From NCBI RefSeq assembly GCF_014655715.1, contig NZ_BNBM01000006.1:418484-482483 (forward strand): a DNA stretch of 64,000 nt. The letters run 5' to 3'. The notes below the pieces were generated by a model. It had not been told where the DNA came from. It ran no database searches and saw only the letters and a list, made by a program, of their open reading frames with translations. Both the position numbers and the translations under genes were made by a program. Of the stretch, positions 54,101 to 62,825 are shown piece by piece. The DNA is from Streptomyces lanatus. Its GTDB lineage: Bacteria > Actinomycetota > Actinomycetes > Streptomycetales > Streptomycetaceae. The number at the start of each line of letters is the position of its first letter. Position 1 is the stretch's first letter.

Positions 54101-54621
54101 GGGCCCAGATGGCGTTGGACGACAAGGACACCGCACGCGCGCGTGAGCTGTGTGAGGCGGCCCGCGCACAGACCGAGCGCGCCACGCTGCCGCCCCAGTT
54201 CCTCGTGATGCTGAACTCGGTCGACGCCCAGACGGTGACGGCGGAGTCGGGCCCGGAGCACGGCCTGCCCCGCCTGGCCGACACTCTGCGCCTGGCCGTG
54301 GAGAACCACTGTGCCGACGTGATCACGGCGACCCTCGCGGACTCCGCGGCGGATCTGCTGACCCGCCTCGACGACCCCGCCCGCGCGGCCCGTCTCCTCG
54401 CCGCCGCGGAACACTGGCGTCGCGGCTACCCACGCCCCGATCCGGAGCGCACGCTCGCCGAGCGCACCGAGGCCGTCGCCCGTGCCGCCCTGGGCGCCGA
54501 GCGCTTCACGACCGAGTACACCCGGGGCAGCACCTTCACCCACGACGAAGTCCTGGACGACCTCGCCGAGGCCGTGCGCGACCTCCCCGACCCGAGCCCG
54601 GACCGCCCTACCGGCAGCTGA
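51190..54621 (+). CDS. SARP-type regulator with NB-ARC ATPase and TPR domains (AfsR-like)
   Basis: The 1143-residue protein has the AfsR-like layout. The N-terminal OmpR-type winged helix (VRYRILGVTQAE to GGYRL) and bacterial transcriptional activator domain (residues about 95-240) are followed by a Pro-rich linker. An NB-ARC ATPase has Walker A GPGGSGKT at residues 291-298 and a Walker B-like LLILDNCEH. A long helical TPR-like C-terminus completes it. Such proteins activate antibiotic or developmental genes. The GTG start is 7 nt after GACAAT with no good Shine-Dalgarno, suggesting leaderless translation. A Pro/Thr-rich insert lies near residues 695-755. Its 3' end overlaps the convergent sigma-factor gene by 14 bp. 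Confidence 0.9.
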   Translation: MRYRILGVTQAEDDQGTVVPLAGPRLRALLTALALRPGHLTTPTTLIDEVWAGAPPHDAPAALQALIARLRRTLGKDTVTSAPGGYRLTATKQDVDLYVFERLVHEGTSALDRGDPTTAAQTLTTALALWRGPALSDLPDRTATATRPESLRLEATRTRIEADLRLGRAHIAVPELKELTATHPYDEPLHALLIRALRDTARPADALAAYETARRALAEGLGTDPGPELRALHTDLLTHGSPPNPPAPPPPHPPERTGNLRPRLTSFVGRELELDAIRSELHRARLVTLTGPGGSGKTRLAEEAATGLPQAWLVELAALDRPEAVPGAVVNALGLRETVLMTNELTAQQDDPLALLIEHCASRSELLILDNCEHVIGAAATLAETLLTHCPGLTILATSREPLGIPGESVRPVEPLLPDHAHRLFADRAAAVRPDAATALRDARDQDAVAEICRRLDGLPLAIELAAARLRLLTPRQIADRLDDRFRLLTSGSRTVLPRQQTLRAVVDWSWDLLDVRERTVLREVSVFAGGWDLAAAESVCTGPAEDVLGTLGALVDKSLIVATPYERDGAEGMRYRMLETIHEYAVERAAETPELSLTAERRHRAWVRALVEEADPLLRSAAQLPWISRLETELDNIRAALDRALTAGDEPDATAISLSMCWFWWLRNYRVEGAAWTDRTLRLCATLDARATATTPMSPETTTAPRPTDTLPTNPPDGIPPNPPALDPTNPQTHPTDPVDALLADPEGQARHPRHAARMSLRMEHLFLCIEFEPVEHWQDERLRRYIEHVRAHFARGGPDAARMPGMVWPLARYILGDTTDTGAAMDAVLANCRVYGGDWEIGCVLMFRTHMLVDSPGGHAGVDDDLAELRILSRRVGDRWIGAQVCSAAGEAAMARGRFEEAKGEFEEALRLAREVGAYAETPFLIARLAEIAYRSGGSEAAMAALDEAGATAERYGVADSRAFVLLLRAQMALDDKDTARARELCEAARAQTERATLPPQFLVMLNSVDAQTVTAESGPEHGLPRLADTLRLAVENHCADVITATLADSAADLLTRLDDPARAARLLAAAEHWRRGYPRPDPERTLAERTEAVARAALGAERFTTEYTRGSTFTHDEVLDDLAEAVRDLPDPSPDRPTGS

Positions 54622-56563
54622 ACCTCGACTCCGCCCAGTCCGCCAGCAACAGGTTGTCGACGGTGCCGTGCGGCTCCACGACCAGCCGGACCGTCTCGCG
54701 CCCGGTGAGGTTCACATGGACTGGCACCGCCGTGTCCCCGGCCTTGACGACCCCGGACCGCCACAGCCGGGCGCCGTCGGCGTAGACGGAGAAGCGGAAC
54801 CGGCCGAGCCCCAGGTTGGAGTCGTCGACGCCGACCAGCGCCTCGTAGGCGTTGCACTCCCGGTTGAGGTCGATGGTGACGGAGGACCGGCCGCTCACGG
54901 TGACGCCGTTCGCGTACTGCTCGCCGGCGATCGACACCCCATGCCGCTGCCACACCCAGCTGCTCTCGTGCAGCCGCATCTCCGGCTCGGTGCCGTCGCC
55001 GGTGAGGTCGTACGACAGCTCGCTCCACTGGTAGTCGGCGGGCGCGGGCGGCGGTGGCGGCGGGGTGGGTGTGGGGGTCGGCGAAGGCTCAGGCGGAGCC
55101 GTGGGCGTCGGCGTGGGCGTCGGACTGGGAGTGCGCGTGGGAGTGGGCGACGGTGTCGGCGTCGGGGTCCGCGCGGGCTCCACGGCCGGGACGATCGCCG
55201 GCGGCCGCGGGGTGGGTTCCTCCTTCTTCGGCGGCTCGGGGGTCGGTGTCTCCTCGACGATGGGGGAGGGGACGGGGGACGGCTTGGCGTCCGTGTGCGG
55301 GGCCGGCGTGTCGTTGCCGGCCAGCGCGAGCGCGATCGCCGCGGCGACGGCCACGGCGACCACACCGGCCGCGATACCGGCCTTCACCGGCCCGCCCAGC
55401 CCTTCGGAGGCAGCGGCACCGCCCCCGCCGGACGATCCTGCGCCACCAGAGGCCCCGGCCCCGGCACCCGCCCCGGCCCCGCTCGACGTACCGCCGCTCG
55501 CCGCGGCTGCCGCACCCGCGGCTCCGGCCGCACCCGCCGTCCCGACACCACCGGCGATGAGCCCGGCCGCCTTGGCGTACCCGGCGGCACCGAACCAGCC
55601 GATGACCGCGACCGGCACGACGGCGGGGATACCGCTGGCGACTTCCTTGATCTGGCCCGCGGCCAGCCGGCACTTGGCGCACTCCTCCAGGTGCTTGCGC
55701 AGCCCCCGTTCGGCACGCGTGCGCAGGCTGCCGCGGGCGTAGGCGCCGAGCCGGTCGGCGTAGCGGGAGCACTCCTCGTCGCTGGCGAGGCTGGCGCTGA
55801 CATGGGCCTGCAGATAGGCCTGCTTGAGGCCCTCACGGGCGCGGCTGGCGAGCACGCGCGTGCCGTTGGCGTCGAGCCCGAAGAGCGTGGCGACCTCGCT
55901 GGGCGACTCGTCCTCGACCTCGGTGTGCCACAGCACGGCCTGCCAGCGCTCCGGCAGCGACCGGAAGGCCTGCATGGCCATGGACTGCTCGGCCTCGTGC
56001 ATCGCCCGTACATCCGCGCCGAGGTCGAGCGTGTCGTCGTCGGACACCTCGGCCACCCGCGAGGACTGCGCGGCGAACACCGCGAAGTCGTCGACCAGCT
56101 GCTCACGGCGGGTCGACTTCGTCCAGTCCGCGGCGGCCCGCCGGATCGAGGTGAGCAAATAGGCGCGTACGGCGTGCTCGGGGCCGGAACCGCCGCGCAC
56201 CGCCTGGAGCATGCGGGCGAAGACCTCGGCGGTGAGGTCGTCCGCGGTGTGGGCGTCGCGGGAACAGGTGCGTGCGTAGCGGCGTACGGCGCCCGAGTGG
56301 CGCCGGTACAGCTCCTCGTAGGCGCTGTCGTCGCCGGAGCGCATCCGGCCGATCAGGTCGGCGTCCGACGGCGGCAGCTCGCGCGGGGGCGGCAGCACGC
56401 TGTCCTCGCGCCGGTCGCGCTGTGCCGGGACGCCGCCCTCGGCGCGAGCGGCCGAGGCCGGATCGCCGCCCGGTGGCAGGTCCGCGCGTCCGCCCTGGCT
56501 CGGTACCTGCGGAGTCGACGAGTCACCGTCACCGCGCGACTCGTCCCACCCGTCAACGCTCAT
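54608..56563 (-). CDS. ECF sigma factor fused to zinc-finger, membrane and NPCBM domains
   Basis: The 651-residue protein joins a complete ECF sigma factor to an extracytoplasmic sensor. Region 2 spans about residues 68-150 (YEELYRRHSGAVRRYAR; DDLTAEVFARML) and region 4 about 195-250 (FRSLPERWQAVLWHTEVED; LASRAREGLKQAY). A zinc-binding anti-sigma-like motif follows, H291, C295 and C298 in HLEECAKC. Ala/Gly-rich hydrophobic stretches include a transmembrane helix at about 393-416. A 90-residue Pro/Thr linker follows, then a C-terminal NPCBM carbohydrate-binding-like module (about 510-651; VGVDDSNLG). I recall similar fusions classed as ECF53. It probably senses glycans outside and must be released to act. 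Confidence 0.9.
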   Translation of the reverse strand: MSVDGWDESRGDGDSSTPQVPSQGGRADLPPGGDPASAARAEGGVPAQRDRREDSVLPPPRELPPSDADLIGRMRSGDDSAYEELYRRHSGAVRRYARTCSRDAHTADDLTAEVFARMLQAVRGGSGPEHAVRAYLLTSIRRAAADWTKSTRREQLVDDFAVFAAQSSRVAEVSDDDTLDLGADVRAMHEAEQSMAMQAFRSLPERWQAVLWHTEVEDESPSEVATLFGLDANGTRVLASRAREGLKQAYLQAHVSASLASDEECSRYADRLGAYARGSLRTRAERGLRKHLEECAKCRLAAGQIKEVASGIPAVVPVAVIGWFGAAGYAKAAGLIAGGVGTAGAAGAAGAAAAASGGTSSGAGAGAGAGASGGAGSSGGGGAAASEGLGGPVKAGIAAGVVAVAVAAAIALALAGNDTPAPHTDAKPSPVPSPIVEETPTPEPPKKEEPTPRPPAIVPAVEPARTPTPTPSPTPTRTPSPTPTPTPTAPPEPSPTPTPTPPPPPPAPADYQWSELSYDLTGDGTEPEMRLHESSWVWQRHGVSIAGEQYANGVTVSGRSSVTIDLNRECNAYEALVGVDDSNLGLGRFRFSVYADGARLWRSGVVKAGDTAVPVHVNLTGRETVRLVVEPHGTVDNLLLADWAESRFSCR

Positions 56564-56832
56564 CGCGGAAAGCCCCCGCCGCCAGCTCGACCAGTCCTGG
56601 ACACCGGGTCAGGGTGCCACATTGGCTTTTGGTCAGGACCCACCCGTACGGACATCCACCCGTCCGTGGGGACTTCCGACAACGCCAGTACTAGGCCTCG
56701 CCCGTACGGGGAAGGCTCAAACAGCCCTCGCCGGGCGGAGGTTGAGCAACCCACCCGAAATGCCGGGAATGCTCCATGACGGTGTGTGAGGCAAGGGCGG
56801 CGCAGCACCCCACCTCCCGGTCACCCCTGGAC

Positions 56833-57642
56833 TCACGCCTGAGGCCGCGACCGCAACCCCTCCAGCAGGATGTCCAGCAACCGCGCCGAGGCCGCCGCCT
56901 GCTGCGCCGCGTCCGGCAGCGAGGGCGCCGCCGTGGCGATCACCAGCAGGACGTCCGACACCGAGACGTCGGCCCGCAGCTCACCCGCCGCGCGCGCCCG
57001 CTCCACGAGCTGGCCCACCACGTCGAGCAGCGCCGCCGCCCCCGCGTCGTCCAAGGCGTCGGCCGAAGCCGCCGGAGCCTGCTCGGGCACCAGCCGCAGC
57101 TCACCCGCGCCCGGCTGCATCCGCAGCTCACCGGTGCCCGGCTGGATCCGCTGCTGCGGCACCCGTGCCTCGTCCGGCCCGGCACCGTCCTCGGCGACCC
57201 CGACCCGCAGCACCTGCGGCGGCAGCAGCCGGCCCGCGCCCGAGGCCACCGATGTGCGCAGGAAGCGCGACAGCGCCGACCACGGCTCGTCCTCCTGGCC
57301 GAGCGCGGCACGCGCCTGGTCGGTGAGCCGGGAGGTCTCCTCCTCGGCTATCCGCCGCACCAGGACGTCCTTGCTCGGGAAGCGCCGGTACACCGTGCCG
57401 ACACCGACCCGCGCGCGTCGCGCCACATCCTCCATAGGCGCGCCGTATCCCAGCTCGCCGAAGACCTCACGCGCCGCACGCAGCACGTGCTCCAGATTGC
57501 GCTGTGCGTCCACGCGCAGCGGCGCCGAACGCGACGCGTCACCGCGTCCGTTGCCCGCAGCCGCGCTCATCGTGCCGCCCACCATGCCGCCGCCCGATGT
57601 GATGGCGGAAGTGGAAGACCATCGAGAATCCTGAACATGCAT
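56833..57642 (-). CDS. TetR-family transcriptional regulator
   Basis: The 269-residue repressor-type protein has an N-terminal TetR helix-turn-helix at about residues 45-90: LEHVLRAAREVFGELGYG, MEDVARRARVGVGTVYRRFPSKDVLV. The ligand domain contains an unusual repeat, PGTGELRMQPGAGELRLVPE, near residues 185-205. ATG 57642 has GGGGGA six bases upstream and is preferred over ATG 57585 and 57570. It is divergent from the NADH dehydrogenase gene and may regulate it, which is inference from position. Confidence 0.85.
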   Translation of the reverse strand: MHVQDSRWSSTSAITSGGGMVGGTMSAAAGNGRGDASRSAPLRVDAQRNLEHVLRAAREVFGELGYGAPMEDVARRARVGVGTVYRRFPSKDVLVRRIAEEETSRLTDQARAALGQEDEPWSALSRFLRTSVASGAGRLLPPQVLRVGVAEDGAGPDEARVPQQRIQPGTGELRMQPGAGELRLVPEQAPAASADALDDAGAAALLDVVGQLVERARAAGELRADVSVSDVLLVIATAAPSLPDAAQQAAASARLLDILLEGLRSRPQA

Positions 57643-58025
57643 AAGCGATCCCCCGGTAATGACGTCTCCCCCCGGAGACTCCCCGTCATTGCAAAGCCGG
57701 AGCGTCGCGGAACAAGCCCGGACCACGAGTCCGTTCTGTGTGACTCCCGGACCCGAAGAGCGCATCCCCCTACACCCCGTCGACACACGAACATAGTTGA
57801 GCGAGGGTCAATTCAGAAGGGGCAGGTTCCGCACGGAGCGCCCCTCGATCGGAGTACGGGTCGTTTACGTCCCGATTGCGCCACCTACGATCCCCCCATG
57901 CACCCCCGCTGACCTGCGAGGATTCCGCGCACTCCGGCAATTCGGCCAAATCGCGGTGCGGACGATCTCCGGTCACACAAATGGTCGAGCCTGTGGACAA
58001 ACGCAAGCGCCGGGTGCGTCATGGG
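57643..58025. other. Divergent region tetR / ndh with candidate promoter
   Basis: The 383-bp region holds a candidate promoter TTTACG (57864-57869), 16 bp, TACGAT (57886-57891). A four-codon ORF (ATG at 57898, encoding MHPR) starts 7 nt after it. No clear operator palindrome was recognised. Confidence 0.4.
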
Positions 58026-59405
58026 ATGGTGAAGGAACGTGCGCGCATTCTCGTTGTCGGCGGCGGCTACGTCGGGATGTACACGGCCCTGCGGCTCCAG
58101 CGGAGGCTGAAACCGGAACTGGGGCGGGGCGAGGTCGAGATCACCGTCGTCACTCCCGACCCGTACATGACGTATCAGCCATTCCTCCCCGAAGCCGCCG
58201 CCGGCTCGATCTCCCCCCGCCATGTGGTCGTCCCCCTCCGCCGCGTCCTGTCCCGGTGCCGCGTCATCATCGGCGAGGCCACCGCCATCGACCACGCCAA
58301 GCGCACCGCGACCCTCACGACCCTCGCCACGGCGGAGGAGGGCACGGGCACCGAACAGCTGTCGTACGACGAACTCGTCCTCGCCCCCGGCTCCATCGCG
58401 CGCACCCTGCCCATCCCCGGCCTCGCCGAGCACGCCATCGGCTTCAAGACCGTCGAGGAGGCCATCGGCCTGCGCAACCACGTCATCGAGCAGATGGACA
58501 TCGCCTCCTCCACCCGCGACCCCGCGATCCGCGACGCCGCCCTCACCTTCGTCTTCGTCGGCGGCGGCTACGCGGGCGTGGAGGCCCTCGGCGAACTCGA
58601 GGACATGGCCCGCTACGCCGCGCGCTACTACCACAACGTCCGCCCCGAGGACATGAAGTGGATCCTGGTCGAGGCCTCCGACCGCATCCTTCCCGAGGTC
58701 GGCGAGGACATGGGCCGCTACACCGTCACCGAGCTGCGCCGCCGCAACATCGACGTACGTCTGCACACCCGCCTGGAGTCCTGCGCCGACCGGGTCGCCG
58801 TACTCAGCGACGGTGCCCGCTTCCCGACCCGTACGGTCGTCTGGACGGCCGGCGTCAAGCCGCACCCGGTGCTCGCCGCGACCGACCTGCCACTTAATGC
58901 GCGCGGCAGGCTGAAGGGCACCCCCGAGCTGACGATCGAGGGCACCACGCACGCGTGGGCCGCGGGAGACGCCGCCGCCGTCCCCGACGTCACCGCGGCC
59001 GAACCCGGCACGGACTGCGCCCCCAACGCCCAGCACGCCCTGCGCCAGGCGAAGGTCCTCGGCGACAACATCGCGCACACCCTGCGCGGCGAGCCCCTGG
59101 AGACGTACGCGCACAAGTACGCGGGCTCGGTCGCCTCCCTCGGCTTCCACAAGGGCGTCGCACAGGTCTACGGACGCAAGCTGAAGGGCTACCCTGCCTG
59201 GTTCATGCACCGCGTCTACCACCTCAGCAGGGTGCCGACCTTCAACCGCAAGGCCCGCGTCCTGGCCGAATGGACCCTGTCCGGGCTCTTCAAGCGGGAG
59301 ATCGTCTCCCTCGGTTCACTCGAACATCCCCGAGCGGAGTTCGAACTCGCGGCCGGTGGAAAGCATCACCTCAACCCGGGAGACGACACGAAGGGGTCGT
59401 CCTGA
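58026..59405 (+). CDS. ndh: Type II NADH dehydrogenase
   Basis: This single-subunit, non-proton-pumping NADH:quinone oxidoreductase binds peripherally to the inner face of the membrane. The 459-residue protein has two Rossmann folds: VVGGGYVGMYTAL near the start (FAD) and FVGGGYAGVEALGEL at about residues 178-192 (NADH). The family segment TYQPFLPEAAAGSISPRHVVVPLR is at about residues 48-71, and the C-terminal AWAAGDAAAVPD and APNAQHALRQ motifs bind FAD and quinone. The start is uncertain: ATG 57981 and GTG 58029 are in frame, and none has a strong Shine-Dalgarno. Confidence 0.93.
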   Translation: MVKERARILVVGGGYVGMYTALRLQRRLKPELGRGEVEITVVTPDPYMTYQPFLPEAAAGSISPRHVVVPLRRVLSRCRVIIGEATAIDHAKRTATLTTLATAEEGTGTEQLSYDELVLAPGSIARTLPIPGLAEHAIGFKTVEEAIGLRNHVIEQMDIASSTRDPAIRDAALTFVFVGGGYAGVEALGELEDMARYAARYYHNVRPEDMKWILVEASDRILPEVGEDMGRYTVTELRRRNIDVRLHTRLESCADRVAVLSDGARFPTRTVVWTAGVKPHPVLAATDLPLNARGRLKGTPELTIEGTTHAWAAGDAAAVPDVTAAEPGTDCAPNAQHALRQAKVLGDNIAHTLRGEPLETYAHKYAGSVASLGFHKGVAQVYGRKLKGYPAWFMHRVYHLSRVPTFNRKARVLAEWTLSGLFKREIVSLGSLEHPRAEFELAAGGKHHLNPGDDTKGSS

Positions 59406-59622
59406 CCGGACCCAGGAACTCCACCGATGGGGCCGACGTCTGACGGGTGTCGGCCAGCCCGACCGCACTGCCAGACTGATCCCCGACCGACCCCGATCCC
59501 CCATCTCCCTCTCCACCCCACGAGGCTCTCCCCACAGTGCTGCGACCCTGGGGTACCGCCGCCCCGCAGACCCCCGGCCGGGTCCGGAGCAGGCAGCAGA
59601 CGACGACACGAGGCAAGGATTC

Positions 59623-61281
59623 GTGAATTTCACGCGCTGGAGCGCCCGGCTCCCCGGAACGCAGCGCCGCGCCGCAGCGCGGACCGAGACCGCGGCGGCG
59701 GCCACCCCGGACCGCCGGGGCGAGAGCGCCAACTCCGTCCCCGCGGCCCGCGCGGAACACCTCACCGACGAGGCGGTCCCCATCCCCGCGGTGGACGACC
59801 TGCCGGTCCGCGAGGTCCTCGACCGAGTCCCCGCCCTGGTCGCCCTGCTCCACGGCACCGACCACCGCATCGCGTACACCAACGACGCCTATACGACGGC
59901 CTTCGGCGAACGCCCCCCGGGCGAACCGGCCCGAGAGGCCCTCCCCGAACTGGCCGAACTGGGCCTGCTCCCCCTCCTCGACCAGGTCCTGCGCAGCGGC
60001 AAGCCCCGCACCCTGAAGTCCCGCAAGGCCCCCGACGGCCGCTCCTACACCTTCACCTGCACGCCTGTGACGGACGGTGACGGCGGCGTCCTCATCTTCG
60101 CCACCGACGTCACCGACCACGCGGAAGCCGCCGAGCGCCTGCGCGCCAGCGAACGCCGCCAGCGCGAAACAGCCGTCACCCTCCAGCGCTCCCTCCTCCC
60201 CCAGGAGCTCGAAGAACCCGACGACCTGCGCATCGCCGCGACGTACCACCCCGGCGGCACCGAGGCGGCGGTCGGCGGCGACTGGTACGACGTGATCACG
60301 CTCGGCGGCGGCCGCACGGCCCTGGTCATCGGCGACGTAATGGGCAGAGGCGTCCGAGCAGCGGCGGTAATGGGCCAACTCCGTACAGCGGTCCGCGCCT
60401 ACGCCCGCCTGGACCTCCCCCCGCACGAAGTGCTGCAACTCCTCGACGGCCTGGCGACGGAGATCGACGCCAACCAGATCGCCACCTGCGTCTACGCCAT
60501 CCACGACCCGAACGAGGGCCGCCTGGTGTACGCCTCCGCCGGCCACCTCCCGATCCTGGTCCGCGACGAGCACGGCGAGGTCCACCGCGCCGACGAACCC
60601 ACCGGCCCACCCCTCGGCACCGGCGGCTGGATGCACGCGTCGGGCTCGATCCCCCTGAGCCCCGGTTCAACCGCCGTCCTCTACACCGACGGCCTGGTGG
60701 AACGCCGCAACGAGGACCTGGACGAGGGCATCGCCGCCTTGTCCCGAGCCCTCGCCGGCGCGACCGGCACCCCCCAGGTCATCTGCGACCGCCTGGTCCG
60801 CAGCGCGGGCGTCACCGCCGACCACGACGACGACGTAGCGGTCCTGGTCCTCCAGCACCCCGCCCGCACGGGCCCCGACGCCGACCTCTTCCGCAACGCG
60901 GCGTTGGAACTCCTGGGCGGCGTGGAAGCGGCCCCCCGAGCCCGAGCCTTCGCCTCCGGAGTCCTCACGAGCTGGCGCTTCCCCCCGGACCTCCACGACC
61001 TGGGCGTCCTGGCCACCAGCGAACTGGTGGCCAACTCCCTCCAACACGGCACCCCACCCATGCGCCTACGCCTACGCCGCACGGACCGCCGCCTGATCAT
61101 CGAGGTCACCGACGGCGACGACCACCTCCCCCGCCGCCGCCGAGCCGAACCGGCCGACGAATCAGGCAGAGGAATCGCCATCGTCGCCACCATCGCCTCG
61201 GCCTGGGGCTCCCGCAGAACCCCCGGCGGAGGAAAGGCGGTGTGGTGCGAGTTCGCACTACCGAAGGGGTCGGGCCGCTGA
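59623..61281 (+). CDS. PAS-PP2C-HATPase stress phosphatase/kinase
   Basis: The 552-residue protein has three modules. A PAS-like sensor lies at about residues 60-155 (VPALVALLHGTDHRIAYTNDAY). A SpoIIE-type PP2C domain spans about 165-385 (LQRSLLPQELEEPDDL; GGDWYDVI; IGDVMGRG; LYTDGLVERR; DDDVAVLVL). An RsbW-type HATPase domain begins about 410 (ATSELVANSLQHG; GRGIAIVATI). The combination allows opposing control of anti-sigma/anti-anti-sigma pairs. GTG 59623 has AAGGA upstream. It is 217 bp after ndh on the same strand. Confidence 0.9.
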   Translation: MNFTRWSARLPGTQRRAAARTETAAAATPDRRGESANSVPAARAEHLTDEAVPIPAVDDLPVREVLDRVPALVALLHGTDHRIAYTNDAYTTAFGERPPGEPAREALPELAELGLLPLLDQVLRSGKPRTLKSRKAPDGRSYTFTCTPVTDGDGGVLIFATDVTDHAEAAERLRASERRQRETAVTLQRSLLPQELEEPDDLRIAATYHPGGTEAAVGGDWYDVITLGGGRTALVIGDVMGRGVRAAAVMGQLRTAVRAYARLDLPPHEVLQLLDGLATEIDANQIATCVYAIHDPNEGRLVYASAGHLPILVRDEHGEVHRADEPTGPPLGTGGWMHASGSIPLSPGSTAVLYTDGLVERRNEDLDEGIAALSRALAGATGTPQVICDRLVRSAGVTADHDDDVAVLVLQHPARTGPDADLFRNAALELLGGVEAAPRARAFASGVLTSWRFPPDLHDLGVLATSELVANSLQHGTPPMRLRLRRTDRRLIIEVTDGDDHLPRRRRAEPADESGRGIAIVATIASAWGSRRTPGGGKAVWCEFALPKGSGR

Positions 61282-61304
61282 CACGGTTCGGGGCCGGTCG
61301 CTTC

Positions 61305-61410
61305 CAGCCCGTCCGGCGTTTGAGGACAAGGCCCGTTCAGGGCCGGCAGCGGGGGCCTGGGGGCGCAGCCCTCAGGTATGGGACGGGTAGGGGCGGCGGG
61401 GGCGAGAAAA
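61305..61410. repeat. Multi-hairpin intergenic repeat, divergent copy 3
   Basis: Related to the 128-bp repeat at 43312 and 50948: it shares GTCCGGCGTTTGAGGACAAGG and GGACGGGTAGGGGCGGCGGG, but the central hairpins have changed. It lies between convergent genes. Confidence 0.75.
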
Positions 61411-61411
61411 C

Positions 61412-62704
61412 TCAGGCCCGAGCCTCCGACTGCCCCACAGCAGAAACCGCCCCCTGCGCCACAACCCGACTCTTCCCCAACCACGGCCGATCCTGCACCG
61501 CACTCAGCTCCCGCCCCAGCCGCAACGCCAGATAGGTAATCCCCAGCGAGAACAGCAGAAACGTCACCACATACGGCCCATGCAACGCCGCCCCCATGGG
61601 CCCACCCACAGCCGGCCCCACAGCCAACGCCAACTGCTTCACCAGCGCGAACGCAGAGTTGTACTGCCCCGCCATCCCATGCGGCGCCAGATCCGCCACC
61701 AGCGGAGCAACAGTCGGCGACAACATCGCCTCACCCAGCCCGAACAGCGCATACGTGGAGATGAAGACCGCGGTGGCCATCTCCTGACTCCCGTGCCCAA
61801 GCCCGGCATACCCCGCCGCAACCCACGCCACGGCCCAGATCAACCCCACCGCCGCGATCACCCGCGACCGACGCCGCCGCTCGACGAACTTCAGCACCGC
61901 GAACTGCGCCACCACGATCATCAAGGTGTTGGCGGCCAACGCGGTCCCCAACGCCGACGTGGACACCCCGGCCGCCTCGACCCCGTACGCACTCAGCCCC
62001 GACTCGAACTGCCCGTAGCAGGCAAAGAACAGCACGAACCCCAGCACACACAGCTGCACCATCGCCCGGTTCCCGAGCAGCTGCTTCCAGCTCCCCTTCG
62101 CCGAAGCACCCGCCGGCACCCCGTCCACCCGCGGCGCACGAGGCATCCGCACGGTCGACATCACCGCGGCGAGCAGCAGGAACATCGCCGCCTCGATCGC
62201 GAAGAGCAGGGTGAACGACGAGACCCGCGACGTGTCGACAAGGTGCCCACCGATGAGCCCGCCGACCCCCAGCCCGAGGTTCTGCAGAAAGAACTGCGTC
62301 GCGAACGCCCGCGACCGAGTCTCCGCCCCCGAGCAGTCCACGATCATCGTCGCGAGCGCCGGCTGCATCACGGCCTGCCCCGCCCCGAGCGCGGCAGCGG
62401 ACAGCAGTACGGCCACCGCACTCCCCGCGAGCCCCAGACTCAGCGCCCCGAGCGCGGCCACGACCAAGGCGGCGATCAGCACCGGCAACGGACCCCGCCG
62501 CACGATCGCCCGCCCGGCGAACGGCAGCACGACCAGCGCGGCCACGGCGAAGACGGCGAGGACCAGCCCCGCCGTCATGGCACCGAGACCCCGCACCTGC
62601 GCCACATAGACGTACAGGTAGGGGACGGTGAAACCGAGCCCGAACGCGCTGAGTGCGTTGCCCACGTGGATCCGGCGCATCGCTGCGCCCATCGCCCTGG
62701 TCAC
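61412..62704 (-). CDS. MFS efflux-type transporter
   Basis: The 430-residue membrane protein has 12 predicted helices and MFS features, including RRIHVGNALSAFGLGFTVPYLYVYVAQVRG and the loop GRAIVRRGPLPVL corresponding to the family's motif A. It is probably a drug or metabolite exporter; the substrate is unknown. GTG 62704 (MTRAMGAAMRR) fits an AGAGAGG binding site better than the upstream GTG 62710 or ATG 62752. It is divergent from a MarR regulator that probably controls it. Confidence 0.88.
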   Translation of the reverse strand: MTRAMGAAMRRIHVGNALSAFGLGFTVPYLYVYVAQVRGLGAMTAGLVLAVFAVAALVVLPFAGRAIVRRGPLPVLIAALVVAALGALSLGLAGSAVAVLLSAAALGAGQAVMQPALATMIVDCSGAETRSRAFATQFFLQNLGLGVGGLIGGHLVDTSRVSSFTLLFAIEAAMFLLLAAVMSTVRMPRAPRVDGVPAGASAKGSWKQLLGNRAMVQLCVLGFVLFFACYGQFESGLSAYGVEAAGVSTSALGTALAANTLMIVVAQFAVLKFVERRRRSRVIAAVGLIWAVAWVAAGYAGLGHGSQEMATAVFISTYALFGLGEAMLSPTVAPLVADLAPHGMAGQYNSAFALVKQLALAVGPAVGGPMGAALHGPYVVTFLLFSLGITYLALRLGRELSAVQDRPWLGKSRVVAQGAVSAVGQSEARA

Positions 62705-62759
62705 GTTCACCTCTCTCCATGCAGACCCGCAATGCAAGCCTGAAGACTTCAAACCTAAA

Positions 62760-62819
62760 CTTCGAAGCTAAACAGTACACCTCGAAGAACTTCAACGCCA
62801 AGCAAGCCCATGCCATACT
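62760..62819. promoter_or_regulatory. MarR promoter and likely operators
   Basis: The promoter is TTCAAC (62791-62796), 17 bp, CATACT (62814-62819), 7 nt before the marR ATG. Several ACTTC(A/G)A-type half-sites surround it, including the perfect palindrome CTTCGAAG at 62760-62767. This fits autoregulation and control of the MFS gene. Confidence 0.55.
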
Positions 62820-62825
62820 CGGCCC

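Noticed and set aside
57643..58025. Rex operator controlling ndh
   Set aside because: I looked for a TTGTGAA-type inverted repeat and found no convincing match.
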